Part shown: in pieces, positions 15,405 to 24,858 of the stretch
Numbering within the stretch: position 1 is the stretch's first letter
Layout of the letters: the number at the start of each line of letters is the position of its first letter
Origin: Rhizobium redzepovicii
GTDB taxonomy: Bacteria > Pseudomonadota > Alphaproteobacteria > Rhizobiales > Rhizobiaceae
Direction: 5' to 3'
DNA length: 35,136 nucleotides
Assembly: GCF_019793435.1 (NCBI RefSeq)
Contig: NZ_JAILYH010000034.1
Span: 1 to 35,136 of the forward strand
Notes under the pieces: generated by a model
The model's input: only the letters and a program-made list of their open reading frames with translations
Told to the model about the DNA's origin: nothing
Databases searched by the model: none
Position numbers and translations under genes: made by a program

Positions 15405-16184
15405 CTATCGCAGCAGCCCCTGGCCGCCATCGATCCAGATCGGCGTGCCGGTGATATGCCGGGCCCGGTCTGAGGCGAGGAAGAGAATGGTTTCGGCGAC
15501 GTCCTCGCTCTTGCCCGCCTTGCCGCCGGCGATTGGGATATCCCCTTGCGGCCAGATGACCGGAACCTCGGTCTCGTCGCGATGCCGGCTATTCGTGTTG
15601 GCGCCGATATTGGTCTCGATCTCGCCGGGGCAGACGGCATTGACACGGATGCCGTGCCGGCCGAGTTCGAGGGCCAGTTGCTGGACCATGGCGACCTGGC
15701 CGGCCTTGGTTGCGGTATAGGCGGTTGCGCCCGGCGTCGTGAATGTCCGGGTGCCGTTGATCGAGGAGACGACGACGATCGAGCCGCCATTTCTTTTCAG
15801 GTAGGGGACCGTCAGATGCAAGGTCAGATAGGTGCCGCGCAGATTGACGGCGATGGTCTTATCCCATTCATCCGGCTTCAGATCGTCGATCGGCGCCCAG
15901 ACGCCATTGATGCCGGCATTGGCGATGACGATGTCAAGGCCGTGGAACGTATCGGTCAATTGCTTCACGGCGCTGCGCATCTGCGCCTCTTCGCTGGTGT
16001 CGGCGATCAACGCGATCGATTCGCCCCCCGCCGCCTTGATCTCGGCGCAGGTTTGTTCGACCTCGTCGGCGGTGCGGCTCAAGACGGCGACCCTTGCTCC
16101 GTCGGCGGCGAGTCTCAATGCGGCCGCCTTGCCGATGCCGGATCCAGCGCCCGTCACCAACGCGATCCTTCCCTGTAGTTCCAT
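15405..16184 (-). CDS. SDR-family oxidoreductase
   Basis: A 259-residue classical short-chain dehydrogenase. It has the coenzyme motif TGAGSGIG (11-18), NAG (89-91) and the catalytic set Ser140, Tyr156, Lys160 (AYTATKAG). Arg37 after the second strand (VLSRTAD) suggests NADP preference. ATG at 16184 is chosen because AAGGAGAG lies 7 bases upstream; an in-frame ATG at 16229 would add 15 residues that do not look like the family. It follows the DoxX-like gene on the same strand after 75 bases, so the two may be cotranscribed. The substrate is unknown. Confidence 0.9.
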   Translation of the reverse strand: MELQGRIALVTGAGSGIGKAAALRLAADGARVAVLSRTADEVEQTCAEIKAAGGESIALIADTSEEAQMRSAVKQLTDTFHGLDIVIANAGINGVWAPIDDLKPDEWDKTIAVNLRGTYLTLHLTVPYLKRNGGSIVVVSSINGTRTFTTPGATAYTATKAGQVAMVQQLALELGRHGIRVNAVCPGEIETNIGANTNSRHRDETEVPVIWPQGDIPIAGGKAGKSEDVAETILFLASDRARHITGTPIWIDGGQGLLR

Positions 16185-16259
16185 GGGCGGGCTCTCCTTG
16201 CCGTTTGCCGCTAAGCCAATGTTCGGCATGGCTGTTGGTTCCGGAGGGAGAGCGGGTCG

Positions 16260-16661
16260 TTAAAGCTCTCCGAGGAGGCTGTGCCGCAATGCCCATTTCT
16301 CCGGTCCATGGACGGCGGCAAAGAGCAGGCCGGCGAGGAAGGTGAAGTGATCGACGAAGAAGCCGAATTCGGCCTGGTTCTGCTGCCAATGGGATGGCCC
16401 GTGGAAAGCAAAGGCAAGGAAGATCACGTAGATGCCCGCCAGCAGGCTGGCCTCGGTGAAGAAGGCCCCGGTTATGAAAGCGAGCGCCAGGGCGATCTCG
16501 AAGAAGGCCGCCACCCAGGCAAGGAATGTCGCCATCGGAAAACCGGCAGCGGCGATGTAACCCGCCGTCGCGCCGATATCGGCGAATTTGAAGCCGGCGG
16601 CCATGAAGAAGATGAAGCTGAAAATGATGCGGGCGACGATGATTGCAGTTGCTCTTGCCAT
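16260..16661 (-). CDS. DoxX-family membrane protein
   Basis: A 133-residue hydrophobic protein with about four membrane segments (ATAIIVARIIFSFIFFMAAG; FPMATFLAWVAAFFEIALA; LLAGIYVIFLAF; FTFLAGLLFAAV). The pattern, including a first helix ending in AAGFKF and the second with an E inside it, is that of the DoxX/DoxD group, whose roles are mostly unknown. ATG at 16661 has an AGGAG ribosome site 8 bases upstream. The same frame stays open far upstream through the dgoD gene, but that extension is only antisense to dgoD. A terminator just after dgoD (16728-16752) separates it from the dgoD transcript. Confidence 0.8.
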   Translation of the reverse strand: MARATAIIVARIIFSFIFFMAAGFKFADIGATAGYIAAAGFPMATFLAWVAAFFEIALALAFITGAFFTEASLLAGIYVIFLAFAFHGPSHWQQNQAEFGFFVDHFTFLAGLLFAAVHGPEKWALRHSLLGEL

Positions 16662-16727
16662 CGTAGGATCTCCTGTTTGCGTTTCCACCATGACGGACGA
16701 GACGACAGATTTGCTACACGGCGAATG

Positions 16728-16752
16728 AAAAAAGGGCCGCTGGCGCGACCCT
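16728..16752 (-). terminator. Intrinsic terminator after dgoD
   Basis: On the minus strand, AGGGTCGC, loop GCCA and GCGGCCCT form an 8-bp stem with one G-U pair (16752-16733), followed by six T (16733-16728). It begins 7 bases after the dgoD stop codon. Confidence 0.8.
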
Positions 16753-16758
16753 TTCTTC

Positions 16759-17907
16759 TTACCATTCGGCGAAACTGCCGTCGGCATGGCGCCAGATCGG
16801 GTTGCGCCAGCGGTGGCCTTCCCTGGCGCGCTCGATGACGTAGGCCTCGTCGACCTCGATGCCGAGACCGGGCCCCTGCGGGATCGAGACGAAACCATCG
16901 GCATATTGGAACACCTCCTTGTTCGAGATGTAGTCGAGGATGTCGTTGCCCGTATTGTAATGGATGCCGAGGCTCTGTTCCTGGATGAAGGCATTATAGC
17001 TGACGGCATCGACCTGCAGGCAGGCGGCGAGTGCGATCGGCCCCAGCGGGCAATGCGGCGCCAGCGCCACATCATAGGCTTCGGCCATCGCCGCGATCTT
17101 GCGGCATTCGGTGATGCCGCCGGCATGCGACAGATCCGGCTGGATGATGTCGACATAACCGTCCGACAGCACCTGCTTGAAGTCCCAGCGCGAAAAGAGC
17201 CGTTCGCCAAGCGCGATCGGCGTTGAGGTATGGTTGACGATGTCGCGCAGCGCCTCCTTGTTTTCCGAAAGAACCGGCTCCTCGATGAACATCAGCTTGT
17301 AGGGTTCGAGTTCCTTGGCGAGAACCTTGGCCATCGGCTTGTGCACGCGGCCGTGGAAATCGACGCCGATGCCGATATGCGGGCCGATCGCCTCGCGGAT
17401 GACGGCGATGGTCTCGACCGCCCTCTCCACCTTCTCGTTGGTGTCGACGATCTGCATTTCCTCGCAGCCGTTGAGCTTGATCGCCTTGAAGCCGCGGGCG
17501 ACCACCTCCCTGGCATTGTTGGCGACATCCGCAGGACGGTCGCCGCCGATCCAGGAATAGACCTTGATGCGGTCGCGCAGCTGGCCGCCGAGCAGGGAAT
17601 GGATCGGCTGACCGAGGGCCTTGCCCTTGATGTCCCACAGCGCCTGGTCGATGCCGGAGATGGCGCTCATATGGGCAGCCCCGCCGCGATAGAAGCCGCC
17701 GCGATACATCACCGTCCAGTGGTCCTCGATCAAGAAGGGATCCTTGCCGATCAGATAGTCTTCCAGTTCGTGGACGGCGGCTTGGACGGTCAGCGCGCGG
17801 CCTTCGACGACCGGTTCGCCCCAGCCGATGATGCCCTCGTCGGTCTCGATCTTCAAAAACAGCCAGCGCGGCGGAACGATATAGGTGGTGAGTTTGGTGA
17901 TCTTCAT
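16759..17907 (-). CDS. dgoD: D-galactonate dehydratase (enolase superfamily)
   Basis: 382 residues, the same length as the E. coli DgoD sequence as I remember it, and similar throughout (RWLFLKIETDEG, MSAISGIDQALWDIKGKALG, KLNGCEEM, LSHAGGITECRKIA). It dehydrates D-galactonate to 2-keto-3-deoxygalactonate in the cytoplasm. The metal ligands Asp183, Glu209 and Glu235 are present, as are the catalytic histidines His185 (DFHGR) and His285 (APHCPLGP). It lies 55 bases downstream of a GntR regulator on the same strand, opposite an ara/gal-type ABC importer, epimerase and sugar dehydrogenase: the oxidative (De Ley-Doudoroff) galactose route. The next enzymes, KDGal kinase and aldolase, are not in the window. 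A close relative acting on another aldonate, such as L-arabinonate, cannot be excluded but is less likely. Confidence 0.93.
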   Translation of the reverse strand: MKITKLTTYIVPPRWLFLKIETDEGIIGWGEPVVEGRALTVQAAVHELEDYLIGKDPFLIEDHWTVMYRGGFYRGGAAHMSAISGIDQALWDIKGKALGQPIHSLLGGQLRDRIKVYSWIGGDRPADVANNAREVVARGFKAIKLNGCEEMQIVDTNEKVERAVETIAVIREAIGPHIGIGVDFHGRVHKPMAKVLAKELEPYKLMFIEEPVLSENKEALRDIVNHTSTPIALGERLFSRWDFKQVLSDGYVDIIQPDLSHAGGITECRKIAAMAEAYDVALAPHCPLGPIALAACLQVDAVSYNAFIQEQSLGIHYNTGNDILDYISNKEVFQYADGFVSIPQGPGLGIEVDEAYVIERAREGHRWRNPIWRHADGSFAEW

Positions 17908-17962
17908 CGCTGCTCTTCAGTCTCTCTTCAGATTTTTTGACGGGCGGCCAGCCGCGGATTGC

Positions 17963-18718
17963 TTATTTCGTTCTGCCGATCGCTTTTTCGGCGGCGGCAA
18001 GATCGCGCACCGCTAGATCGAGCATGCGGTTGGCGCAGTCGCGGGCGCCGGCCTTGTCGCGCATGCGCAAGGCCTCGACCAACTGGCCGTGAACGAGCAC
18101 CGCATCCTCGCGATTCTCGACGCCGATGTTGGAGGCATGCAGCGCATATTTCAGCGCCGCATGAATGGCGCTCGACAGACGGCGGAAGACCTGGTTGTGG
18201 CTAGCCGTCAGCAGCACCGTATGGAACATGACATCGGCATCGGTGAAGCTTTCCGGGTCGCCGGCACTGTCACGCATCTGCCGCCAGGCCTTGTCGAGAT
18301 CGGCGATCTCCTGGGCGCTGGCGCGCTCGGCAGCATATTCGGCGGCTGCCGGTTCGATGGTGCGGCGGGCTTCGAGAATGCAGCCGAGCAGGTCGAAATC
18401 CTTGATATAGGGACCCATCCATTCAAGCACGTCAGCGTCCAAGATATTCCAATCGTCCTTGTCGCAGACGGTGGTTCCGATGCGCGGCTTGCCACGGACA
18501 AGGCCTTTGGATTCCAGCACTTTCAGCGATTCGCGAATGACGGTGCGGCTGACGCCGTAGAGCTCGCAGAGATCGTTCTCGCGGGGCAGCGGCGAGCCCG
18601 CGGGATAGCGGTCCGCACAAATATCCTGAGCGATCGCCGCCGTGACGTTGCGGCGTACGCGCGGGCGGCGCTCGATGCGGCGGCTTTCGGCCCCGCCCTG
18701 TCGCTCGATTGTTTCCAA
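17963..18718 (-). CDS. GntR-family regulator, FadR/FCD subgroup
   Basis: About 251 residues. The N-terminal winged helix covers about 20-90 (AAIAQDICADRYPAGSPLPRE, LYGVSRTVIRESLKVLESKGLV). The C-terminal all-helical FCD domain has the usual metal-site pattern (Asp and His in FTDADVMFHTVLL, His in VLVHGQLVEAL). FCD regulators of this type bind sugar acids, so galactonate or its dehydration product is a likely effector. The start is set at TTG 18718 because GGAGAGGTGAG lies directly upstream and the length then fits the family. In-frame ATGs at 18805, 18841 and 18871 lack ribosome sites, and the outer two fall inside the promoter region. It is cotranscribed with dgoD and divergent from araF. 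Confidence 0.88.
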   Translation of the reverse strand: METIERQGGAESRRIERRPRVRRNVTAAIAQDICADRYPAGSPLPRENDLCELYGVSRTVIRESLKVLESKGLVRGKPRIGTTVCDKDDWNILDADVLEWMGPYIKDFDLLGCILEARRTIEPAAAEYAAERASAQEIADLDKAWRQMRDSAGDPESFTDADVMFHTVLLTASHNQVFRRLSSAIHAALKYALHASNIGVENREDAVLVHGQLVEALRMRDKAGARDCANRMLDLAVRDLAAAEKAIGRTK

Positions 18719-18818
18719 CTCACCTCTCCGCTCTGTCTCGCGTGCTAGGCAATCGAACCTGATTATCCGAATTCGATCCGCTTTGCGACGCTTCCTCCCC
18801 GGCATCTCGTCAATAATC

Positions 18819-18847
18819 CTATTATTCCAATCATCATACATTGGCAA
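18819..18847 (-). promoter_or_regulatory. Candidate promoter for gntR-dgoD
   Basis: On the minus strand, TTGCCA (18847-18842), a 17-base gap, then TAATAG (18824-18819). A GTATGATG half-site lies inside the gap. The -35 box directly adjoins the -35 box of the araF promoter. Confidence 0.5.
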
Positions 18848-18862
18848 TTGACTGGTATGATG
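18832..18862. promoter_or_regulatory. Candidate GntR operator, paired inverted half-sites
   Basis: CATCATAC (18832-18839) and its exact reverse complement GTATGATG (18855-18862) stand 15 bases apart, one inside the spacer of each divergent promoter. The right half also belongs to TATGAT-N5-ATCATA (18856-18872). The left half lies inside CCAAT-N8-ATTGG (18827-18844). The GntR protein encoded next door is the likely binder. Confidence 0.5.
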
Positions 18863-18876
18863 ATTTATCATAATTC
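18848..18876 (+). promoter_or_regulatory. Candidate promoter for the araFGH-galM-SDR operon
   Basis: TTGACT (18848-18853), a 17-base gap, then TAATTC (18871-18876); CATAAT two bases upstream is an alternative -10. A GTATGATG half-site sits at the start of the gap. Confidence 0.5.
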
Positions 18877-18883
18877 ATTGGAC

Positions 18884-18911
18884 GTTGCCTGGGAGGCAGC
18901 TGCTCGTTTTT
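18884..18911 (+). promoter_or_regulatory. Small leader hairpin before araF
   Basis: GTTGCCT and AGGCAGC pair (7 bp with one G-U) around a GGG loop at 18884-18900, followed after 6 bases by five T. It lies in the untranslated leader. It is too short to call an attenuator with any confidence. Confidence 0.2.
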
Positions 18912-18930
18912 GGAGTTTAGGGAGAGAGAC

Positions 18931-19914
18931 ATGCGCTTGTTCAAAGCAGCCATTCTGGCTGGCACTTTCGCCATTCTGGCAGCCGGCTCGGCATTTTCCG
19001 CAGACGTGAAGATCGGGTTTATTGTCAAGCAACCTGAGGAGCCGTGGTTCCAGGACGAATGGAAGTTCGCCGACCAGGCCGCCAAGGAAAAAGGCTTCAC
19101 CGTCGTCAAGATCGGCGCCGAAGATGGCGAGAAGGTCCAGTCGGCGATCGACAATCTCGGCGCCCAAGGTGCGCAGGGCTTCATAATCTGCACGCCCGAC
19201 GTCAAACTCGGCCCCGGCATCGTCGCCAAGGCCGAAGCCAACCAGCTGAAGCTGATGACGGTCGACGACCGCCTCGTCAGCGCCGACGGCAAGCCGCTGG
19301 AAGAGGTGCCGCATATGGGCATTTCGGCCACCAAGATCGGCGAGACCGTCGGCCAGGCGATCGTAGACGAAATCAAGAAGCGCGGTTGGGACATGAAGAA
19401 TGTCGGCGCCGTGCGGGTCTCCTATGACCAGTTGCCGACGGCCGTCGACCGCGTCGAAGGCGCGATGTCGGTGCTGAAGTCCGCCGGCTTCCCGGCCGAA
19501 AACATCTATGATGCGCCTCAGGCGAAGACGGATACGGAAGCGGCGCTCAACGCGGCGACCACCGTTCTCAACAAGCATGCCGACGTGAAATACTGGGTCG
19601 CCTTCGGCCTCAACGATGAAGCCGTCCTCGGCGCCGTCCGTGCATCCGAATCGGTCGGCATTCCGGCGACGAACGTCATCGGTGTCGGCATCGGCGGCGC
19701 GGAATCGGCGATCAACGAGTTCAAGAAGCCGGCGGCGACTGGCTTCTTCGGCACCGTCATCATCTCGCCGAAGCGCCACGGCTACGAGACGGCGCTCAAC
19801 ATGTACGACTGGATCGCCAACGACAAGGCGCCGGAAAAGCTGACGCTGACCTCCGGTTCGCTGGCGCTGCGCGGCGATTACGACAAGGTCCGCAAGGATC
19901 TAGGCATCGAGTAA
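18931..19914 (+). CDS. araF: AraF-like periplasmic sugar-binding protein (L-arabinose/D-galactose type)
   Basis: 327 residues. ATG 18931 follows GGGAGAGAG and gives a signal peptide (MRLFKAAILAGTFAILAAG, cleavage near AFSA before DVKIGF). The mature start, GFIVKQPEEPWFQDEWKFAD, is the hallmark of E. coli AraF; further matches are FIICTPDVKLGPGIVAKA, ATKIGE, KRGWD and GIPATNVIGVGIGG. AraF proteins bind L-arabinose and also D-galactose and D-fucose. With dgoD, an aldose epimerase and an NAD sugar dehydrogenase around it, galactose or arabinose (or both) is the likely ligand. First gene of a five-gene operon; a stem-loop follows it at 19935-19958. Confidence 0.9.
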   Translation: MRLFKAAILAGTFAILAAGSAFSADVKIGFIVKQPEEPWFQDEWKFADQAAKEKGFTVVKIGAEDGEKVQSAIDNLGAQGAQGFIICTPDVKLGPGIVAKAEANQLKLMTVDDRLVSADGKPLEEVPHMGISATKIGETVGQAIVDEIKKRGWDMKNVGAVRVSYDQLPTAVDRVEGAMSVLKSAGFPAENIYDAPQAKTDTEAALNAATTVLNKHADVKYWVAFGLNDEAVLGAVRASESVGIPATNVIGVGIGGAESAINEFKKPAATGFFGTVIISPKRHGYETALNMYDWIANDKAPEKLTLTSGSLALRGDYDKVRKDLGIE

Positions 19915-19934
19915 TCCTTCCAGGATGATATAGA

Positions 19935-19958
19935 CGGCGGCCGCTCAGCGTGCCGCCG
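19935..19958 (+). promoter_or_regulatory. Intercistronic hairpin between araF and araG
   Basis: CGGCGGC-CGC, loop TCA, then GCG-T-GCCGCCG gives a 10-bp stem with a one-base bulge. There is no T-run. It is probably a stability element that raises binding-protein output relative to the downstream genes. Confidence 0.5.
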
Positions 19959-19979
19959 GATCCTCTCGGTGGAGCGGTG

Positions 19980-21485
<1,506 letters not shown>

Positions 21486-21502
21486 GATCAGGAATACGGA
21501 CG

Positions 21503-22453
21503 ATGAATGCGTTGAAAAAAATCCTTCTCGGCGAACAGGGCTTGGTGGTGATCTTCGCCGCCGCCTTCGTGATCGTCTCGCTCTTCGTGCCTAACTTCCT
21601 GACCGAGCGAAACATGCTGGGGCTGCTGCAGTCGGTGGTCACCATCGGTATCGTTGCTTGCACGATGATGTTCTGCCTCGCCTCGCGCGATTTCGATCTT
21701 TCGGTCGGGTCGATCGTCGCCTTCTCGGGCATGATCGCCGTGATGGTCTCGAACGCCACGGGCTCCATCCCTCTCGGGTTGCTCGCTGCTCTGCTGTGCG
21801 GCGCCGTCGTCGGCTTCGTCAACGGCATCGTCATCGCCCGGTTCCGCATCAACGCGCTGATCACCACGCTTGCGACGATGCAGATCGTGCGCGGGCTGGC
21901 GCTGATCGCCTCGGATGGCCGTGCCGTCGGCATCAATGATCCGGCCTTTTATCAGCTGGCCCTGTCGCGCTTTCTGACGGTGCCGACGCCGATCTGGATC
22001 ATGCTGATGCTTTTCATCCTCTTCGGTTTCGTGCTCAACCGGACCGTCTTCGGCAAGAACACGCTGGCGATCGGCGGCAATCCCGAAGCCTCGCGGCTTG
22101 CCGGCGTCAATGTTGTCAACACGCGCATCTGGATCTTTGCGCTGCAGGGCCTCATCTGCGGCATTGCCGGCATCCTGCTTGCCTCGCGCATCACCTCCGG
22201 CCAGCCGAATGCGGCGACCGGACTTGAGCTGTCGGTGATTTCGGCCTGCGTTCTCGGCGGCGTTTCGCTGGCCGGCGGCCGGGCGGCGATGAGCGGCGTC
22301 ATCGTCGGCGTACTGATCATGGGCATTGCCGAAAACGTTATGAATCTGCTGAATATCCAGGCATTCTATCAGTATGTCGTGCGCGGGTTGATCCTGCTGA
22401 TCGCCGTGCTGCTCGACAATTTGCGATCTTCGGCTGCAGGACGACGCGGATGA
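21503..22453 (+). CDS. araH: AraH-like sugar ABC transporter permease
   Basis: 316 residues, an inner-membrane permease of the RbsC/AraH class with eight to ten membrane segments. Family signs are MMFCLASRDFDLSVGSIVAFSGM, FRINALITTLATMQIVRG, GGNPEASRLAGVNV and SVISACVLGGVSLAGGRA. Two copies are expected to form the channel, which agrees with a single permease gene. The start ATG at 21503 has only a weak ribosome site (CAGGAA). The last four bases (ATGA) overlap the epimerase start, indicating translational coupling. Confidence 0.92.
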   Translation: MNALKKILLGEQGLVVIFAAAFVIVSLFVPNFLTERNMLGLLQSVVTIGIVACTMMFCLASRDFDLSVGSIVAFSGMIAVMVSNATGSIPLGLLAALLCGAVVGFVNGIVIARFRINALITTLATMQIVRGLALIASDGRAVGINDPAFYQLALSRFLTVPTPIWIMLMLFILFGFVLNRTVFGKNTLAIGGNPEASRLAGVNVVNTRIWIFALQGLICGIAGILLASRITSGQPNAATGLELSVISACVLGGVSLAGGRAAMSGVIVGVLIMGIAENVMNLLNIQAFYQYVVRGLILLIAVLLDNLRSSAAGRRG

Positions 22454-23340
22454 GTGAAGGGCAGACCGTAAGCGACATCGAACTGAGGCACGGCGATCTC
22501 ACCGTCCGGGTCAGCCCCCGAGGTGCCGCGGTTACCGCCGCGACGTTTCGAGGCATCCCCTTTCTCGTTGCGGCCGGCGGGCCCGACGGAGCGATGGCGA
22601 ATTTTGCGATGGTGCCATTCGGCAATCGCGTCGAAGGCAACAGCATGTCTTTTGCCGGACGCGACTACGCCTTCCAGCCGAATACCTCAGACCCGCTCTA
22701 TCGGCACGGTGACGGCTGGCTCGGCCTTTGGCAGGTTGAAGACTGCAGTTCAGAATATGCGCAATTCGTCTTTTCCCGGGCCGCCGACAGGGTTTCACCC
22801 TACGCCTATCTCACCCGGCAGGAGGTTCGGGTCGCTGGCGATGCGCTGATACTGGCGCTCTCCGTCGAAAACCGCGGCGAGGCGGCGCTTCCCTTCGGGC
22901 TCGGTCAACACCCTTTCTTCGTACGGACGCCGAAGACGCGGCTCACGATTGCGGCCGATCGCTACTGGAGCGAGCGGCCGGACCACCTGCCTGATGTGCC
23001 CGCTCCTGTGCCCGACTATTTCGATTTCAGATCGGAAAAGCTCTTGCCGCAGAGATGGATGAACAATGCCTTCGAGGGCTGGAACGGGCGGGCCGCCATC
23101 GCCTGGCCGGACCTTGGATTTCAGGCGGCGCTGGAAGCCGACGGCGCGCTCGATCGCTTCATGCTCTATATGCCGGTCGACCGGAACGACTTCTTCTGCC
23201 TCGAGCCGATGAGCCACCTGCCGAATGGCCACCATCTGCCTGATTTCGGCGGGCTCATGCCGCTTGCGCCCGGCGAAATCCTTGCCGGCTCGGTGACGAT
23301 CCTGATGGCGGCGCTGCCGGCACAATCGGAGGGGAGATAG
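22450..23340 (+). CDS. Aldose 1-epimerase (GalM-like)
   Basis: 296 residues of the galactose-mutarotase-like fold, predicted cytoplasmic. His86 (YRHGDGW), the catalytic His154 (GLGQHPFF) and the catalytic Glu252 (CLEPMSH) are in place, as is PFGNR at 57-60. It interconverts alpha and beta anomers of an aldose and so would feed the right anomer to the sugar dehydrogenase next to it. The start overlaps araH by four bases, and the TAG stop is directly followed by the ATG of the SDR gene. The assignment to galactose rather than arabinose is from context. Confidence 0.88.
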   Translation: MSEGQTVSDIELRHGDLTVRVSPRGAAVTAATFRGIPFLVAAGGPDGAMANFAMVPFGNRVEGNSMSFAGRDYAFQPNTSDPLYRHGDGWLGLWQVEDCSSEYAQFVFSRAADRVSPYAYLTRQEVRVAGDALILALSVENRGEAALPFGLGQHPFFVRTPKTRLTIAADRYWSERPDHLPDVPAPVPDYFDFRSEKLLPQRWMNNAFEGWNGRAAIAWPDLGFQAALEADGALDRFMLYMPVDRNDFFCLEPMSHLPNGHHLPDFGGLMPLAPGEILAGSVTILMAALPAQSEGR

Positions 23341-24120
23341 ATGGGCGGCCGGCTGCAGGGCAAGCACATTCTGATAACTGGCGCCGCGCAGGGCATCGGT
23401 CTTGCGATGGCGAAGGCCTTCTTGAGGGAGGATGCGGCCGTCTTTCTCGTCGATCGCGACGCCGCACTGCTGGCGAAGTCAGCGAAAGAGCTCCAAAGCA
23501 TTGGTGGCCGGCTCGGCTATCTGCCGGCCGACATTACCGATGCGGGAACGATCACGACGTTGGTCGCTCAGGCGAATGAAGAGATCGGGCAGTTGAACGC
23601 GCTGGTCAACAATGCCGGCGTCAATGTCTTCGCCGAACCACTCGAGACGACCGACGAGCTGTGGAACCGCTGCTTCGACATCAACCTCAAGGGTGCGTGG
23701 AACTGCTGCAAGGCGGTGCTGCCTGGCCTCATCGAACAGGGCGGCGGCGTCATCCTCAATATCGCTTCGACGCATGCTTTCACCATCATCCCGCACACAT
23801 TTCCCTATCCGCTGGCAAAACACGCGCTGCTGGGAATGACGAAATCCCTGGGTCTCGAATATGCGGCCCACAACATCCGGGTGAATGCGCTGGCGCCGGG
23901 CTATGTCTCGACGCAGAAAGTGATCGACTACTGGAACGGCTTTGCCGATCCGGAGGCGGCCAAAGCCGAGACGATGAAGCTACATCCCGGCGGGCGCATC
24001 GCCACGCCTGAGGAGATCGCCATGGCTGCCGTTTTCATGATCTCCGACGAGTGCCCGTTCATGAACGCCACCTGCCTGACGATCGACGGCGGTCTCGGCG
24101 TGCTGCAGCATCCGGCCTGA
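23341..24120 (+). CDS. SDR-family NAD-dependent sugar dehydrogenase (candidate galactose/arabinose 1-dehydrogenase)
   Basis: 259 residues, a classical SDR. The coenzyme motif is TGAAQGIG (13-20), NNAG is at 90-93, and the catalytic set is Ser143, Tyr156, Lys160 (PYPLAKHAL). Asp38 at the end of the second strand (FLVDRD) favours NAD. The ATG directly follows the epimerase stop codon, so the two are tightly coupled. An NAD aldose dehydrogenase would turn galactose into galactonolactone, which a lactonase opens to galactonate, the substrate of DgoD 5 kb away. The sugar specificity is inferred from this order and not read from the protein. Last gene of the araF operon; no clear terminator follows. 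Confidence 0.82.
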   Translation: MGGRLQGKHILITGAAQGIGLAMAKAFLREDAAVFLVDRDAALLAKSAKELQSIGGRLGYLPADITDAGTITTLVAQANEEIGQLNALVNNAGVNVFAEPLETTDELWNRCFDINLKGAWNCCKAVLPGLIEQGGGVILNIASTHAFTIIPHTFPYPLAKHALLGMTKSLGLEYAAHNIRVNALAPGYVSTQKVIDYWNGFADPEAAKAETMKLHPGGRIATPEEIAMAAVFMISDECPFMNATCLTIDGGLGVLQHPA

Positions 24121-24270
24121 AAACGCTTCGGCCGCTGCTGATTTTTACAGGCCTGTCGTCTTCTCAAGATAGAGCATTATATTGTCCATCGGGGAGGCTC
24201 TCAGAACTCCCGAAGGCATGGAGCGGCGCCCTGCCGCTTGCTCGAAGCACAATCGAAACAGGAGGACGGC

Positions 24271-24702
24271 ATGCAGATCAATCGTACGGCTTCGGCCCAT
24301 TGGACCGGTGGCCTCAAAGACGGCAAAGGCCTGATCTCGACGCAGAGCGGCGCCCTGAAGGACTATCCCTACGGCTTTGCCAGCCGCTTCGAAGGCATTG
24401 CCGGCACCAACCCGGAAGAGCTGATCGGTGCTGCCCATGCCGGCTGCTTCACCATGGCGCTGTCGTTGATCCTCGGGGAAGCCGGCTTTACGGCCGAGCA
24501 TATGGAAACATCCGCCAAGGTAACGCTCGAAAGCGTCGAGGGCGGCTTTGCCATCACCGCCATCCATCTTTCGCTCACCGGCCGTATTCCCGGCGCCGAT
24601 GAGGCGACCTTCACCGAACTTGCCAACAAGGCAAAGGCCGGCTGCCCGATCTCCAAGGCGCTCGCCGCCGTTCCGATCACGCTCGACGTCAAGCTGAGCT
24701 GA
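24271..24702 (+). CDS. OsmC-family peroxiredoxin
   Basis: 143 residues, a cytoplasmic thiol peroxidase of the OsmC/Ohr fold that reduces organic hydroperoxides. The two redox cysteines are Cys59 (AAHAGCFTMALS) and Cys125 (KAGCPISKAL). The sequence is closer to OsmC (osmotically inducible) than to Ohr: HWTGGLKDGKG near the start and LIGAAHAGC. ATG 24271 follows ACAGGAGG with a suitable spacer. It stands alone between the araF operon and the TetR-pump operon, with a terminator behind it. The 150 bases upstream should hold its promoter; I saw no convincing -35/-10 pair. Confidence 0.92.
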   Translation: MQINRTASAHWTGGLKDGKGLISTQSGALKDYPYGFASRFEGIAGTNPEELIGAAHAGCFTMALSLILGEAGFTAEHMETSAKVTLESVEGGFAITAIHLSLTGRIPGADEATFTELANKAKAGCPISKALAAVPITLDVKLS

Positions 24703-24720
24703 TATCCTGCCGCCGACGAT

Positions 24721-24757
24721 GTGCCGCGTGCTTCCGAGCCGCGGCACTTTCCATTTT
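24721..24757 (+). terminator. Intrinsic terminator after the OsmC gene
   Basis: GTGCCGCG (24721-24728), an 11-base loop and CGCGGCAC (24740-24747), followed by TTTCCATTTT. It lies 18 bases after the OsmC stop codon. Confidence 0.7.
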
Positions 24758-24829
24758 ACCGGGTGTTCATCATCTCTCTCTAAACCCTGACCGTCCATCG
24801 ATTGACGACGCCCGCTCCTCGGCGGAGTA

Positions 24830-24858
24830 TTGACAAATGATGCCTGATATTTTACGAC
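24830..24858 (+). promoter_or_regulatory. Candidate promoter of the TetR-RND operon
   Basis: A consensus -35 box TTGACA (24830-24835), a 17-base gap, then TACGAC (24853-24858) as a weak -10 box that falls inside the left arm of the inverted repeat. A repressor bound to the repeat would cover the -10 box. Confidence 0.5.

Noticed and set aside
16260..17210. A 316-residue fusion extending the DoxX-like protein upstream
   Set aside because: The extra residues are antisense to dgoD and cross its terminator; ATG 16661 has a proper ribosome site.
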